From Bacteroidota bacterium (GTDB lineage Bacteria > Bacteroidota > Bacteroidia > 2-12-FULL-35-15), in assembly GCA_947449315.1 (NCBI GenBank), contig CANFRC010000003.1, positions 1 to 64,000 of the forward strand: DNA of 64,000 bases, in the 5' to 3' direction. Positions 7,160 to 17,402 of the stretch are shown in pieces. The notes under the pieces are model-generated. The model did not search any database. It saw only the letters and a list, made by a program, of their open reading frames with translations, and had not been told where the DNA came from. How positions within the stretch are numbered: the first letter of the stretch is position 1; each line of letters opens with the position of its first letter. The translations under genes and the position numbers were made by a program.

Positions 7160-8608
7160 ATGAAAAAATATATTTATTTAATTGGATTTGGAACACTTTT
7201 TTCATTTTCTGCTATCGCTCAAAATGATATTGATGCCATGCGATATTCACAACTTACTTTTGGTGGTACGGCACGTTTTGCATCCATGGCTGGTTCAATG
7301 GGAGCCTTAGGGGGTGACATTTCCACACTAAGCTTTAACCCTGCTGGAATTGCGATATTCAAAAAAACAGAAATATCCATTACACCTTCTTTCTTTTCTC
7401 AAACAACATCCTCAACTTACAGCGGAACAAATTCAAGTGACAATAAACTAAATTTCAACTTCGGAAATATTGGACTAGTCGCAACATTTATTTTGGATCC
7501 TGCAAAAAATAATGGTTGGGAATCCGCCAATTTTGGCTTCGGTTATAACAGAACAAATAATTTTCATAATAGAATGTCAATAGTTGGTGATAATAAAACA
7601 AGTTCACTACTTGATAGTTATGTTGCAGCAGCTAACGGAAATCCTAGTAGCAGTTTTGATCAATTTTCAACAGGACTAGCTTGGCAAACATGGCTGATAA
7701 ATCCTGTTGACACTTCAGGAAGTTTTAATTACAACCACGTGATTACTAATTATGGTGAAAGACAAAAAAAATCAAGTGTTACAAAAGGGTCAATGGGAGA
7801 AACTGTTTTAAGTTTTGGTGGAAATTACAAAAACAGAGTCTTTATTGGAGCTACGCTAGGTATAATAAAAGAACGATATGTAGACGAAACGATCTATGAG
7901 GAAACAGATGAGAAAGACACTATCAATAATTTTAAATCATTTAAATACACTCAGAACTTAACAACAACTGGAAGTGGTATTAATTTTAAACTAGGTGTTA
8001 TTGTAAAAGTTACTGATTGGCTGAGACTGGGCGGTGCGTTTCATACCCCAACAGCTCTTTCTTTAAAAGACGCATATAACAACAAAATGAGTTCCGATCT
8101 GGATCATGGAGTGCATTATGACACGATTTCTCCACTAGGGTCATATGACTATAGATTAACAACTCCTTTCAGAGCTATTGGAAGTATCGGATTTATTATT
8201 AATAAAGTTGCGCTGATAAATGTGGATTACGAGTATGTAGATTACAGCTTTGCTGAATTGCATGCGGATGCGGGTGTTTTCAATGAAGTAAATCAAACCA
8301 TACATTCAAAATATGCTCCAGCGAACAACATTCGCATTGGTGGTGAATATCGTTTAGATCCGTTTGCATTCAGAGCTGGATACGCTTTATATGGAAGTCC
8401 ATTCAATGGAGGAGAAAACGCAAATGCAAATCGTTCCAGTTACACTGCAGGGGTAGGATACAGAAAAAGTAATTACTTCATCGACTTTGCTTATGTTTTA
8501 ACTAAATACAAAGAATTCAACTATTTATATGATTCTCCAAAAGTTACAGCAGTAGAGAACAACTTCAAGAATTCGAGCTATATGGTTACTTTTGGTTTAA
8601 GATTTTAA
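7160..8608 (+). CDS. OmpP1/FadL-family outer-membrane transport protein
   Basis: A 482-residue outer-membrane beta-barrel related to OmpP1/FadL/TodX, which lets hydrophobic compounds cross the outer membrane. It starts at ATG 7160 because the signal peptide KKYIYLIGFGTLFSFSAIAQ begins there; an ATG 36 nt upstream would put a basic stretch before it. FadL-like features are the N-terminal segment with FGGTARFASMAGSMGALGGD and LSFNPAGIAIF, then alternating amphipathic strands to a C-terminal YMVTFGLRF ending in an aromatic residue. Bacteroidota genomes often carry several such porins with unknown substrates. Confidence 0.85.
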   Translation: MKKYIYLIGFGTLFSFSAIAQNDIDAMRYSQLTFGGTARFASMAGSMGALGGDISTLSFNPAGIAIFKKTEISITPSFFSQTTSSTYSGTNSSDNKLNFNFGNIGLVATFILDPAKNNGWESANFGFGYNRTNNFHNRMSIVGDNKTSSLLDSYVAAANGNPSSSFDQFSTGLAWQTWLINPVDTSGSFNYNHVITNYGERQKKSSVTKGSMGETVLSFGGNYKNRVFIGATLGIIKERYVDETIYEETDEKDTINNFKSFKYTQNLTTTGSGINFKLGVIVKVTDWLRLGGAFHTPTALSLKDAYNNKMSSDLDHGVHYDTISPLGSYDYRLTTPFRAIGSIGFIINKVALINVDYEYVDYSFAELHADAGVFNEVNQTIHSKYAPANNIRIGGEYRLDPFAFRAGYALYGSPFNGGENANANRSSYTAGVGYRKSNYFIDFAYVLTKYKEFNYLYDSPKVTAVENNFKNSSYMVTFGLRF

Positions 8609-8647
8609 TACGCAGACTTTGGTATTCGAGGCTAAACAATTCAACAT

Positions 8648-8685
8648 AAAAAAAGCCTTCACAACTAAATGTGAAGGCTTTTTTT
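8648..8685. terminator. Bidirectional terminator between convergent genes
   Basis: Stem AAAAAAAGCCTTCACA with its complement and a 6-nt loop, flanked by A and T runs. It serves the FadL-like gene and the convergent zinc-ribbon gene. Confidence 0.85.
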
Positions 8686-8701
8686 ATGGTCAATAGTTAA
8701 T

Positions 8702-9466
8702 TTATGCTTTTGCCAATTTCCCTGTAAGAATATCAGCATCTACTAAAATTCGTCCGCAATGTTCACAAACGATAACCTTTTTATGCGTTTTGATGTCCAA
8801 ATGACGTTGAGGTGGAATCTTGTTGAAACATCCACCACAAGCATCACGTTCTACTGTGACAACACCTAAACCATTCATAACATTAGAACGAAGACGGTGA
8901 TATGCATTTAATAATCTTTCTTCAATTATACTTTCAGAAGCTTTAGATTTTTTTATCAAAGCCGCTTCTTCTTTTTCAGTTTCAGCAACAATTTCATCCA
9001 ATTCTTTCTTTTTTAATTTCAAATCTTTTTGTCTGTCTTTGAAATCTTCTTCAGAAGCCGTGATTACATCGTTTTTAGAAGCAATATTTGACTTGTATTC
9101 TTTAATACGCTTTTCAGCCAATTGAATTTCCAAATTTTGAAATTCCATTTCCTTAGTAATTGCATCGTATTCACGATTGTTTCTCACTTTAGCTTGTTGT
9201 GTTTCGTATTTTTTAATTAATGCCTGAGCATCTTTTATTACGTTTTTCTTTTCTATAATAGAGTCTTCCAAAGTTTTCATTTCTTCAGAATAGTTATTGA
9301 TACGAGTCTCTAAACCAGCAACTAGATCTTCAAGATCTCTAACTTCTAAAGGCAATTCACCTCTCACAGTTCTAATTTTATCAATCTTTGAGTCGATCTG
9401 TTGTAATTCAAACAACGCTTTCAACTTTTCCTCTACTGAAATTTCGTCAGTTTTAGCTTTTGCCAT
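8702..9466 (-). CDS. Coiled-coil protein with C4 zinc ribbon
   Basis: A 254-residue protein of the C4-type zinc-ribbon family (zf-RING_7 group). Residues about 15-180 form a long helical hairpin-like coiled coil rich in Lys/Glu. The C-terminal zinc ribbon has the pairs CGGC (about 210) and CEHC (about 233). The family is thought to bind nucleic acid or act as a scaffold, but no reaction is established. It starts 2 nt after the Nif3-like gene stop, a pairing known across many bacteria, which suggests a shared role. Confidence 0.85.
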   Translation of the reverse strand: MAKAKTDEISVEEKLKALFELQQIDSKIDKIRTVRGELPLEVRDLEDLVAGLETRINNYSEEMKTLEDSIIEKKNVIKDAQALIKKYETQQAKVRNNREYDAITKEMEFQNLEIQLAEKRIKEYKSNIASKNDVITASEEDFKDRQKDLKLKKKELDEIVAETEKEEAALIKKSKASESIIEERLLNAYHRLRSNVMNGLGVVTVERDACGGCFNKIPPQRHLDIKTHKKVIVCEHCGRILVDADILTGKLAKA

Positions 9467-9468
9467 TT

Positions 9469-10563
9469 TTATAAATATTTAATTGGATTTGTATTAATTT
9501 TTGACAAATGGAGTGCAAATGTATTAAATTTTTTCTTTAAAATCTCATAAAATAATTCAGATGTATACTGTTCGGACTCATAATGACCTATATCAGCAAT
9601 AACAATGCGGTTTTCAGCATCAAAAAACTGATGGTATTTAAAGTCGGCAGATACAAAAATATCAGCTCCGGCACGAATGGCATTTTGTAAGAGAAAACTT
9701 CCCGAACCACCACAAACAGCAATCTTTTTTACTTTTTTATTGGTCAATGCAGTATACCGAACACTGTCAGCCTTCATCACTTGTTTTAAATGCTTTAGAA
9801 ATCCAAGTTCGTCCATTTCTGTGCTTATTTCACCAACCAACCCCGCTCCGATTCTGTTATTATTATTGGTAAGGGTAATTACGTCATAAGCAACCTCTTC
9901 GTAAGGATGAACAGCAAACAAAGCCTTCAGAATATCGGATTCAGCGAATGCTTCAAAAACACATTCTATTTTCACTTCTTTCCCTTGAAACTGCTTACCA
10001 ATTTCGCCCACAAAAGGATTGGCTCCTACACCGGCTCTGAAGGTTCCTGTACCAAATGTATTAAAACTGCATTCGTCATAATTTCCTATGGATCCAGCAC
10101 CAGCTGCAAACAAGGCAAGACGAATACTTTCTGCTCTATCCTCTGGGCAATAGGTAATAAGTTTCTTAATTCCGTTTTTTTGTGGTGCCAGAACTTTACA
10201 ATTTATTAAACCAAGCTTTTCAGCGATTTTGGCATTTACGCCATTATACACATTATCCAAATTTGTATGTGCCGAGTAAATGGCAATATTATTTTGGATT
10301 GCCTTAATAATAACACGCTCAATATAATTGCTACCATTGATTTTTTTTAACCCGGAAAATACGATTGGGTGATGCGCAATCACCAGATTACAACCATTTG
10401 CTATCGCTTCATCTATAACCGCTTCTGTGCTGTCAAGACAAATAAGTGCGGCATTGATTTCCATATCATGGTTTCCACAAATCAACCCTGCATTATCATA
10501 ACTTTCCTGATAAGCCAAAGGTGCAATGGATTCCAGATGATCTGTTATTGCTTTTAATTTCAT
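9469..10563 (-). CDS. Nif3-like dinuclear metal centre protein
   Basis: A 364-residue cytoplasmic protein of the Nif3/YbgI family, often named GTP cyclohydrolase I type 2 although the substrate is uncertain. Metal ligands are visible in VIAHHPIVFSG (His-His near residue 64) and YSAHTNLDN (about 97), and near the C-terminus in DIGHYESEQ. The length agrees with Bacteroidota members that carry a PII-like insert (about 130-240) in the middle. It is co-transcribed with the zinc-ribbon gene. A TAGATTTG -7 element lies upstream on the minus strand at 10589-10596. Confidence 0.9.
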   Translation of the reverse strand: MKLKAITDHLESIAPLAYQESYDNAGLICGNHDMEINAALICLDSTEAVIDEAIANGCNLVIAHHPIVFSGLKKINGSNYIERVIIKAIQNNIAIYSAHTNLDNVYNGVNAKIAEKLGLINCKVLAPQKNGIKKLITYCPEDRAESIRLALFAAGAGSIGNYDECSFNTFGTGTFRAGVGANPFVGEIGKQFQGKEVKIECVFEAFAESDILKALFAVHPYEEVAYDVITLTNNNNRIGAGLVGEISTEMDELGFLKHLKQVMKADSVRYTALTNKKVKKIAVCGGSGSFLLQNAIRAGADIFVSADFKYHQFFDAENRIVIADIGHYESEQYTSELFYEILKKKFNTFALHLSKINTNPIKYL

Positions 10564-10682
10564 TTCTTCAACAAATTAGTATTCCTCACAAATCTACTAA
10601 ATACAAATTTATACTGTGATAATAATCTGTGTAAATCTCTGTAATCTGAGTTGAAATAAACATTAATTCGTATTTTTATCAA

Positions 10683-11777
10683 GTGAAAATTTTAAGGATC
10701 ATATTATTCCCTGTTTCTTTTTTATATGGATGTATTGTGTTTTTGCGCAATAAGCTATATGATTGGGGCGTATTTTCTTCTAAGTCATTTCCTGTTCCAA
10801 TTGTCTCTGTCGGAAATTTAACTGTTGGAGGAACAGGAAAAACACCTCATATTGAGTACCTCATCCGGCTTCTGAAATCTGAGTTTTATTGTGCCACACT
10901 TAGCAGAGGCTATGGCAGAACAACAAAAGGGTATATCCTTTCGGATACACAGTCAACAGCCGAAGACATTGGTGATGAACCCTTACAGTTTAAGAAAAAA
11001 TTCAGCGGATTAAGGGTAGCTGTGGATGAAAATCGTGTCAGAGGTATTCAGAATATGTTGAAGGAATACCCTTCGCTTCAAACCATTCTATTAGATGACG
11101 CTTTTCAACATCGGGCTGTAAAACCGGGATTATCAATCGTATTAACAGATTTCAGCAAACTGTTTTTGTATGACCATATTGTGCCAACGGGTAGTCTGCG
11201 AGAATTTAAAAATGGGATTCATCGTGCCGATATTATCATTGTAACAAAATGTCCGGAAATATTGCTACCCATTGAACGCAAACGATTGCTAAACGAGATA
11301 AATCCATTACCACATCAGCACGTATTTTTCTCGTATATCAGATACGGAGATCTTATACCTGTTTCAGGGGAAGCTACAAACCTACTTTCAAAAGAATTCT
11401 ATTTTGAACGTAATTTTTCCATTGCACTTCTTACTGGAATAGCAAACACCCAGCCGCTGGAATATTACCTAAAAGATAAAGTTAAAAACATAACGCATAT
11501 TAAATATGCTGACCATCATCGTTTCTCAAAAGCTGATATTGGGTCTATTCAAAATATATTTAATAACATTGCATCTGCAAATAAAATTATTTTGACGACT
11601 GAAAAGGATGCCATGCGTTTAAAAAGCCCTGAATATGCAGAGGCTATAAAAAACATTCCTCTTTTTTATATTCCGATAGAAATTGAGTTTCATAACAATG
11701 ACAAAAGCGAATTCAACGAACTAATTTTACATTATGTTAGAACAAATAAAAAGCACAGCAGCGTACATTCAAAATAA
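10683..11777 (+). CDS. lpxK: Tetraacyldisaccharide 4'-kinase
   Basis: Phosphorylates the 4' position of the lipid A precursor at the inner membrane, the sixth step of lipid A synthesis. The N-terminal membrane-associated helix (ILFPVSFLYGCIVFLRNKLY) is followed by the P-loop region SVGNLTVGGTGKTPH at about residues 42-56. LLDDAFQHR (about 138) is the conserved acidic/His motif. The 364 residues match the Bacteroidota family. The start is GTG at 10683. The 3' end overlaps the purine phosphorylase gene by 44 nt in another frame. Confidence 0.93.
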   Translation: MKILRIILFPVSFLYGCIVFLRNKLYDWGVFSSKSFPVPIVSVGNLTVGGTGKTPHIEYLIRLLKSEFYCATLSRGYGRTTKGYILSDTQSTAEDIGDEPLQFKKKFSGLRVAVDENRVRGIQNMLKEYPSLQTILLDDAFQHRAVKPGLSIVLTDFSKLFLYDHIVPTGSLREFKNGIHRADIIIVTKCPEILLPIERKRLLNEINPLPHQHVFFSYIRYGDLIPVSGEATNLLSKEFYFERNFSIALLTGIANTQPLEYYLKDKVKNITHIKYADHHRFSKADIGSIQNIFNNIASANKIILTTEKDAMRLKSPEYAEAIKNIPLFYIPIEIEFHNNDKSEFNELILHYVRTNKKHSSVHSK

Positions 11778-12546
11778 GATTTCGTTTACTCCTGAAGTCG
11801 GAATTATTTTAGGCACAGGCTTAGGTGGTTTAGTAAAAGAAATAAACATTAAACACACTATCCCTTATGAAGAGATTCCAAACTTCCCAGTTTCAACGGT
11901 AGAAGGTCATTCAGGTAAATTAATTTTTGGTGAATTGGGTGGGAAGAATGTGATGGCAATGCAAGGCCGTTTTCATTATTACGAAGGTTATTCCATGCAA
12001 CAAGTTACTTTTCCGGTTCGTGTAATGAAATTATTGGGCATCAAAAACTTATTTGTTTCAAATGCTTCTGGGGGTGTCAATCCAAATTTTGAGATTGGAG
12101 ACCTAATGATCATCAATGACCATATCAATTTCTTTCCTGCTAATCCACTTATTGGAAAAAATATAAAGGAATTAGGACCACGTTTTCCTGATATGAGCGT
12201 TGCATATGACAAAACGATTATCACTAAAGCAAAAAATGTTGCAGCAAAAAATAACATCAAAGTTCAAGAAGGAATTTATTTAGGCCTTACAGGTCCAACA
12301 TTTGAAACACCAGCAGAATATAATATGGTTCGCGTTTTAGGAGCCGATGCAGTTGGAATGAGCACTGTACCAGAGGTAATTGTTGCCCGCCATATGAACA
12401 TTCCTTGTTTTGCAATGTCAATCATTACAGACCTTGGGGTACCTGGAAAAATTGTTGAAGTAACGCACGAAGAAGTACAACATGTTGCAGCATTAGCTGA
12501 AAAAAAGATGACCATTATTATGAAAGAGTTAATGCTGGTATTGTAA
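11734..12546 (+). CDS. punA: Purine-nucleoside phosphorylase
   Basis: Cleaves inosine and guanosine with phosphate in purine salvage. The 270 residues belong to the trimeric PNP/MTAP family: GIILGTGLGGL (phosphate loop, about 24-34), VEGHSGKL, MQGRFHYYEGY (about 77-87), NASGGVNP (about 109-116), GPTFETPAEYN (about 188) and AVGMSTVPEV (about 208). The start lies inside lpxK, so translation of the two may be coupled. The predicted substrate class, hypoxanthine/guanine nucleosides, follows from this family and not from the hexameric DeoD type. Confidence 0.93.
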   Translation: MLEQIKSTAAYIQNKISFTPEVGIILGTGLGGLVKEINIKHTIPYEEIPNFPVSTVEGHSGKLIFGELGGKNVMAMQGRFHYYEGYSMQQVTFPVRVMKLLGIKNLFVSNASGGVNPNFEIGDLMIINDHINFFPANPLIGKNIKELGPRFPDMSVAYDKTIITKAKNVAAKNNIKVQEGIYLGLTGPTFETPAEYNMVRVLGADAVGMSTVPEVIVARHMNIPCFAMSIITDLGVPGKIVEVTHEEVQHVAALAEKKMTIIMKELMLVL

Positions 12547-12637
12547 TAAGTCATGGGTCAACCAAATTTCCAGCATACAACTTTTCTTTAACCACAACAT
12601 CTAATTACCTTTTTTGGTGCAATTTTATACTGTCACT

Positions 12638-14578
12638 ATGAAAAAAATAATTTTACTTCTTGTCGTAATTATTTTTTCTGTTCGATTCAGTTCTCAAGGG
12701 CAAACAACATCGAACAGCTCTTACGATATCTCAGCAATGGAAGCCAAGGCGCAAGCTGCAAAATTTCGCTCTGTTTTAACCTTGGTAACAAACAATTATG
12801 ATATGATTTATCATCGTTGCGAGTGGCAAATTAACCCCGACACTAATTATATTAAAGGTGCTGTAACGTCCTATTTCAAACCAACAGCAGCCGCATTCAA
12901 TCAAATACAATTTGACCTGACCACTTCGCTGACTGTGGACTCTGTTAAGTATCACAACAATTCATTACTCTTTTCACAATTGGCTGGAGATCTTTTACAA
13001 ATTACGCTACCAGCTAGTTTACCAATTCATATTTTAGATTCGATAACCGTTTTTTACCAGGGCGTGCCTGCTGGTAGTGGGTTCGGCTCCTTCATCCAAA
13101 CTAATCATAGTGGAACTCCGATTATTTGGACCTTATCAGAACCATTCGGAGCAAAAGATTGGTGGCCTTGCAAACAAGACCTGCTGGACAAAATGGATTC
13201 CTTGGATATTATTGTAACAACACCGCAAGTCAACAGGGTAGCTAGTAATGGAATATTAGTATCCGAGACACTAGTAGGCACGGATAAAATATTTCATTGG
13301 AAAACGAAGCATCCAATTGCAGCTTATTTACTTGGTGTTGCAGTTACAAATTATGTATTTTACTCTAACTATGTTCCTCTTTCACCCACCGATTCAATAG
13401 AAGTATTAAATTATGTTTATCCAGAAAATCTGACAGCTGCGCAAGCACAAACTCCCGACATCATAAATGTAATCTCCTTTTATGACAGCATAACCGTTGT
13501 TTACCCTTTTGCTGATGAAAAATACGGACATGCCCAATTTGGCTGGGGAGGAGGAATGGAACACCAAACCATGAGCTTTGTAGTTGACTTTAACCACTCA
13601 CTTATTGCTCACGAATGTGCTCATCAATGGTTTGGCGACCACGTTACTTGTGGCAGCTGGCAAGACATTTGGCTGAACGAAGGATTTGCAACATACTTTG
13701 AAGGGTTGACAGAAGAACGATTTTTTCCAAGTACATGGTATGCATGGAAACAAAACAAAATAAGCCATGTCACTTCTGTTCCCAATGGCTCAGTATTGTG
13801 CACAGACACAACAAATGTAAACCGGATATTTGACTCGCGGTTAACCTACAACAAAGGAGCTTATTTATTGCATATGTTGAGATGGAAACTTGGCGACTCC
13901 ACATTTTTTTTAGGATTAAAAAACTATTTGAATGATCCTTCTTTAGCAGGAGGATATGCAAAAACACCACAACTAAAAATTCATTTGGAAAACGTAAGCG
14001 GTCAAAATCTTACAAGTTTTTTTAATGAATGGTATTATAACCAAGGGTTTCCATCCTACCAAATCTATTATTCACAAATAGGCAGCACCGTATCTGTTAC
14101 TGCAAATCAAACAACATCAGATGCATCTGTCGCATTTTTTGAGATGCCGATACCAATAAAATTTATTGGTCTAAGTCAAGATACAACAATCGTTTTCGAC
14201 CACACTTTTTCGGGGCAAACATTTACAGCAGCTGTCAACTTCCCTATTTTAGCTGCAGAATTTGACCCTGAATTATGGATTCTATCCGCAAGTAATAGTA
14301 TTACAGGAATTACAAATTATCAATTTAACGATGCAATAAGTGTTTTCCCTAACCCTACAAACGAAAATATTTCATTGTCCTTTCAATTAAAAAACCAACA
14401 AGAATTTTCTGTGGAGTTAACAGATGTAACAGGAAGAAAAGTACTGAATAAAACAGAAACCGTTTCAGCTGGCACATCAACAAAAACAATAACAACAGAG
14501 CAATTTGCAAAAGGAGTCTATCTACTAAAGGTGATTGGCGGAAACATAAATTATTCTCAGAAAATAGTAAAAAAATAA
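12638..14578 (+). CDS. Secreted M1-family metallopeptidase with T9SS sorting domain
   Basis: A zinc aminopeptidase-like enzyme of 646 residues from ATG 12638, where the signal peptide MKKIILLLVVIIFSVRFSSQG begins; a start 24 nt upstream is less likely. The M1 zinc site is H325-E-C-A-H329 followed by WLNEGFATYFE. GGGMEHQTM is the substrate-binding exopeptidase loop. The last ~80 residues (VFPNPTNENISLSF to YSQKIVKK) are a type A T9SS sorting domain, so the enzyme should be exported and attached to or released from the cell surface. One of three M1 peptidases in the window. Confidence 0.92.
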   Translation: MKKIILLLVVIIFSVRFSSQGQTTSNSSYDISAMEAKAQAAKFRSVLTLVTNNYDMIYHRCEWQINPDTNYIKGAVTSYFKPTAAAFNQIQFDLTTSLTVDSVKYHNNSLLFSQLAGDLLQITLPASLPIHILDSITVFYQGVPAGSGFGSFIQTNHSGTPIIWTLSEPFGAKDWWPCKQDLLDKMDSLDIIVTTPQVNRVASNGILVSETLVGTDKIFHWKTKHPIAAYLLGVAVTNYVFYSNYVPLSPTDSIEVLNYVYPENLTAAQAQTPDIINVISFYDSITVVYPFADEKYGHAQFGWGGGMEHQTMSFVVDFNHSLIAHECAHQWFGDHVTCGSWQDIWLNEGFATYFEGLTEERFFPSTWYAWKQNKISHVTSVPNGSVLCTDTTNVNRIFDSRLTYNKGAYLLHMLRWKLGDSTFFLGLKNYLNDPSLAGGYAKTPQLKIHLENVSGQNLTSFFNEWYYNQGFPSYQIYYSQIGSTVSVTANQTTSDASVAFFEMPIPIKFIGLSQDTTIVFDHTFSGQTFTAAVNFPILAAEFDPELWILSASNSITGITNYQFNDAISVFPNPTNENISLSFQLKNQQEFSVELTDVTGRKVLNKTETVSAGTSTKTITTEQFAKGVYLLKVIGGNINYSQKIVKK

Positions 14579-14752
14579 TTTTATTTTTTTACTATTAAAT
14601 TTCTATCGAAGAATCAGAATAAATTTCAACCATAATCGAACAATAATTTTTTAAAAATTTAACAGTTCACGCTTCATTTACCCTCCTTTTTCTGCTCCCC
14701 TGTCTTCCATTTTTTTCGTATCTTTCGTGCTTTAAAAAAGCATCCACAAAAA

Positions 14753-16201
14753 ATGAGCATTTACGATAAATACGAAGCCGTAATCGGATTGGAAATTCAC
14801 GCACAGTTGTCGACAAAAAGCAAGGCGTATTCCAGCGACTCTACTGAGTTTGGCGTATTACCAAATACAAATGTGAGCCCCATAACTTTGGGGCATCCTG
14901 GAACGTTGCCAAAATCAAACAAACGTGTAATTGAATATGCCGTGCGACTGGGTTTAGCATGCAAAAGCAATATCAGAGAATGGAATGAATATGCACGTAA
15001 AAATTATTTCTATGCAGATCTTCCAAAAGGATACCAAATAACTCAGGACAAAACACCAATATGTTCAGGAGGCTATATTACTATTAAAGATGCTAACGGG
15101 ATTGAAAAAGATATTAAAATCACAAGAATCCACATGGAGGAAGATGCAGGTAAAAGCATTCACGACATTGACCCATTTGACACACTGATTGATTTGAATC
15201 GTGCAGGAGTTGCGTTAGTAGAAATTGTTAGTGAACCCGATATTCGAAGTGCGGAAGAAGCTTATCAATATGTTACAGAAGTAAGAAAACTTCTTCGTTA
15301 TCTTGACATTTGTGACGGCAATATGGAAGAAGGAAGCATGCGTTGTGATGCAAACGTTTCTGTGCGCTTAAAAGGAACAAAGGAATTTGGAAATAGGACC
15401 GAAACAAAAAACATGAATTCAATGCGTAACGTTCAGCGTGCCATTGAATACGAAATTAAACGGCAGATAGAGGCTATCGAGCGAGGTGAAGTAATCACGC
15501 AGGACACAATGGGATTTGATGCCGTTGCCGGAATCACCTATATGATGCGTAGCAAAGAAATGGCAAACGATTACCGCTATTTCCCTGAACCAGATCTTCA
15601 ACCAGTTGTTGTTACTCAGGAATATATCGCGAAAGTAAAAAGCACATTGCCACCATTACCAAATGAATTATTTAAAAAATATGTTTCACTTGGATTATCA
15701 TCATACGATGCAGGTGTTTTAACAGATTCGAAAGAAATTGCTTTGTATTTTGAAGAAATCATTGCGAATACAAAAAATGCGAAATCCGCTTCCAACTGGT
15801 TAACTGTTCAGATAAAATCTTATTTGAATGAAACAGCATTGCATATTTCTGATTTTAAATTAACACCTAAAAAAATTGCAGAATTAGTGGACTTGATTGA
15901 TTCTGGAAAAGTTAGTCACACCATTGCTACACAAAAAATATTTCCAATGATGATGGCTGATCCGGAAGGTTCTCCTGCTAAGATTGCTGCTGATAATAAT
16001 TGGATTCAGGAAAGCGATAGTGGAGCATTAACGGAATTTGTGAAAGCTGCTATAGCAAAATTCCCAGAAAAAGTGATTGAATACAAAAACGGCAAAACAA
16101 ATTTACTCGGATTGTTCATGGGAGAGGTAATGAAACTATCAAAAGGGAAAGCAGACCCTAAAATTGCTACAGAACTTGTAAAAGAATTTTTGGAAAAATA
16201 A
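14753..16201 (+). CDS. gatB: Aspartyl/glutamyl-tRNA amidotransferase subunit B
   Basis: Subunit B of GatCAB, which converts Glu-tRNA(Gln), and in some species Asp-tRNA(Asn), to the amide form in the cytoplasm. The 482 residues show the GatB signatures YEAVIGLEIHAQL, the cradle-domain run YFYADLPKGYQITQ (about 85-98), MEEDAGKS (about 131) and MRCDANVSVR (about 202), with a YqeY-like helical tail from about 330. Subunits A and C are not in this window. A TATCTTTC -7-like element lies upstream at 14720-14727. Confidence 0.95.
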   Translation: MSIYDKYEAVIGLEIHAQLSTKSKAYSSDSTEFGVLPNTNVSPITLGHPGTLPKSNKRVIEYAVRLGLACKSNIREWNEYARKNYFYADLPKGYQITQDKTPICSGGYITIKDANGIEKDIKITRIHMEEDAGKSIHDIDPFDTLIDLNRAGVALVEIVSEPDIRSAEEAYQYVTEVRKLLRYLDICDGNMEEGSMRCDANVSVRLKGTKEFGNRTETKNMNSMRNVQRAIEYEIKRQIEAIERGEVITQDTMGFDAVAGITYMMRSKEMANDYRYFPEPDLQPVVVTQEYIAKVKSTLPPLPNELFKKYVSLGLSSYDAGVLTDSKEIALYFEEIIANTKNAKSASNWLTVQIKSYLNETALHISDFKLTPKKIAELVDLIDSGKVSHTIATQKIFPMMMADPEGSPAKIAADNNWIQESDSGALTEFVKAAIAKFPEKVIEYKNGKTNLLGLFMGEVMKLSKGKADPKIATELVKEFLEK

Positions 16202-16217
16202 TACGATATAAATTAAA

Positions 16218-17354
16218 ATGATGACCCTCAGAAACATTTTTTTTGCATTGCCAGTGATATTAATTGCTGCTTGCTCAAACACAAATTCTAATTCCTTAGG
16301 ATTCGAATTAAAAGGAAAGCTTGGCAATGCGCATGGCGACACATTATATTTGGAACAAATGGCCACTGATGGCTTAAAAAGTCTTGATACAGCTGTGTTG
16401 AACGAAAATGGTGAATTTACAATGAATCCATCCATTAAAGAAATTGGATTCTACAGATTGAAAGCATCCGACAAAAATTTCGCGACATTCATTTTTGATG
16501 CTGACCAAAAAGTAACAGTTACAGGTGATGTTGCTGACTTGGGAAATTCTTATAATGTGGAAGGATCACCGGATTCCAAATTATTCTGGGAAGTGAATCA
16601 GGCGTCGGCAAAGAATTACAAAAAAAGAGACTCATTACAAAAAACATTTCAGGCATTTGTGACTATTACAAAAATGGATTCATTAAGAATAGATTCAATG
16701 AGTAATGCACTAGAGAAACCATACACAGAATTGGTAAATGCACACAACGAATACTTGAAAAATTTTATTGCCAACAACCCCACTTCCTTCGCATCATTAG
16801 CTGCAATTCAGCAATTACAGCCAGAAGAGTTTATGGACTCCTATATCAAACTTGACGATGGTTTATTTTCGAAATACCCTAATTCGCAATATATAAAAGC
16901 ATTTCATGATGGTGTTTCAGCAACTAAAAAACTTGCTATAGGAACAATGGCTCCCGAAATTACAATGAATACTCCTGACGAACAACCGCTATCACTATCT
17001 TCATTGAAAGGAAAAATTGTGTTAATAGATTTTTGGGCATCCTGGTGTGGACCATGCAGAGCAGAAAATCCAAATGTTGTAAAAGCATACACGAAATACA
17101 AATCAAAAGGGTTTGATGTATTCAGTGTTTCATTAGACAAGGACATGGATAAATGGAAAATGGCCATTGAGGCAGATAAACTATCTTGGAAAAACCATGT
17201 ATGTGATTTCAAATATTGGCAATCACCCGTTATAGCGCTATATAATTTCAATTCTATTCCATCAAATGTTTTAATTGATAAGGATGGAAAAATACTTGCA
17301 AAGAATCTTCGCGGTGAGGATTTGGAAAAAAAATTGGAGCAACTATTCAAGTAG
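16218..17354 (+). CDS. TlpA-family thioredoxin-like lipoprotein with DUF4369
   Basis: A 378-residue envelope thiol-disulfide protein. The signal peptide ends in the lipobox IAACS, predicting a lipid anchor. Residues about 28-120 fit the DUF4369 domain common in Bacteroidota, a helical stretch follows, and residues about 235-378 are an AhpC/TSA-TlpA thioredoxin fold with the redox motif WCGPC (about 277). Such proteins reduce disulfides of periplasmic or cytochrome-assembly substrates, but the partner here is unknown. It begins 17 nt after gatB. Confidence 0.88.
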   Translation: MMTLRNIFFALPVILIAACSNTNSNSLGFELKGKLGNAHGDTLYLEQMATDGLKSLDTAVLNENGEFTMNPSIKEIGFYRLKASDKNFATFIFDADQKVTVTGDVADLGNSYNVEGSPDSKLFWEVNQASAKNYKKRDSLQKTFQAFVTITKMDSLRIDSMSNALEKPYTELVNAHNEYLKNFIANNPTSFASLAAIQQLQPEEFMDSYIKLDDGLFSKYPNSQYIKAFHDGVSATKKLAIGTMAPEITMNTPDEQPLSLSSLKGKIVLIDFWASWCGPCRAENPNVVKAYTKYKSKGFDVFSVSLDKDMDKWKMAIEADKLSWKNHVCDFKYWQSPVIALYNFNSIPSNVLIDKDGKILAKNLRGEDLEKKLEQLFK

Positions 17355-17402
17355 AAGTATTCACTCAATATGAGACCTTCGAAGATTGGTCATAAAAAAA
17401 CA

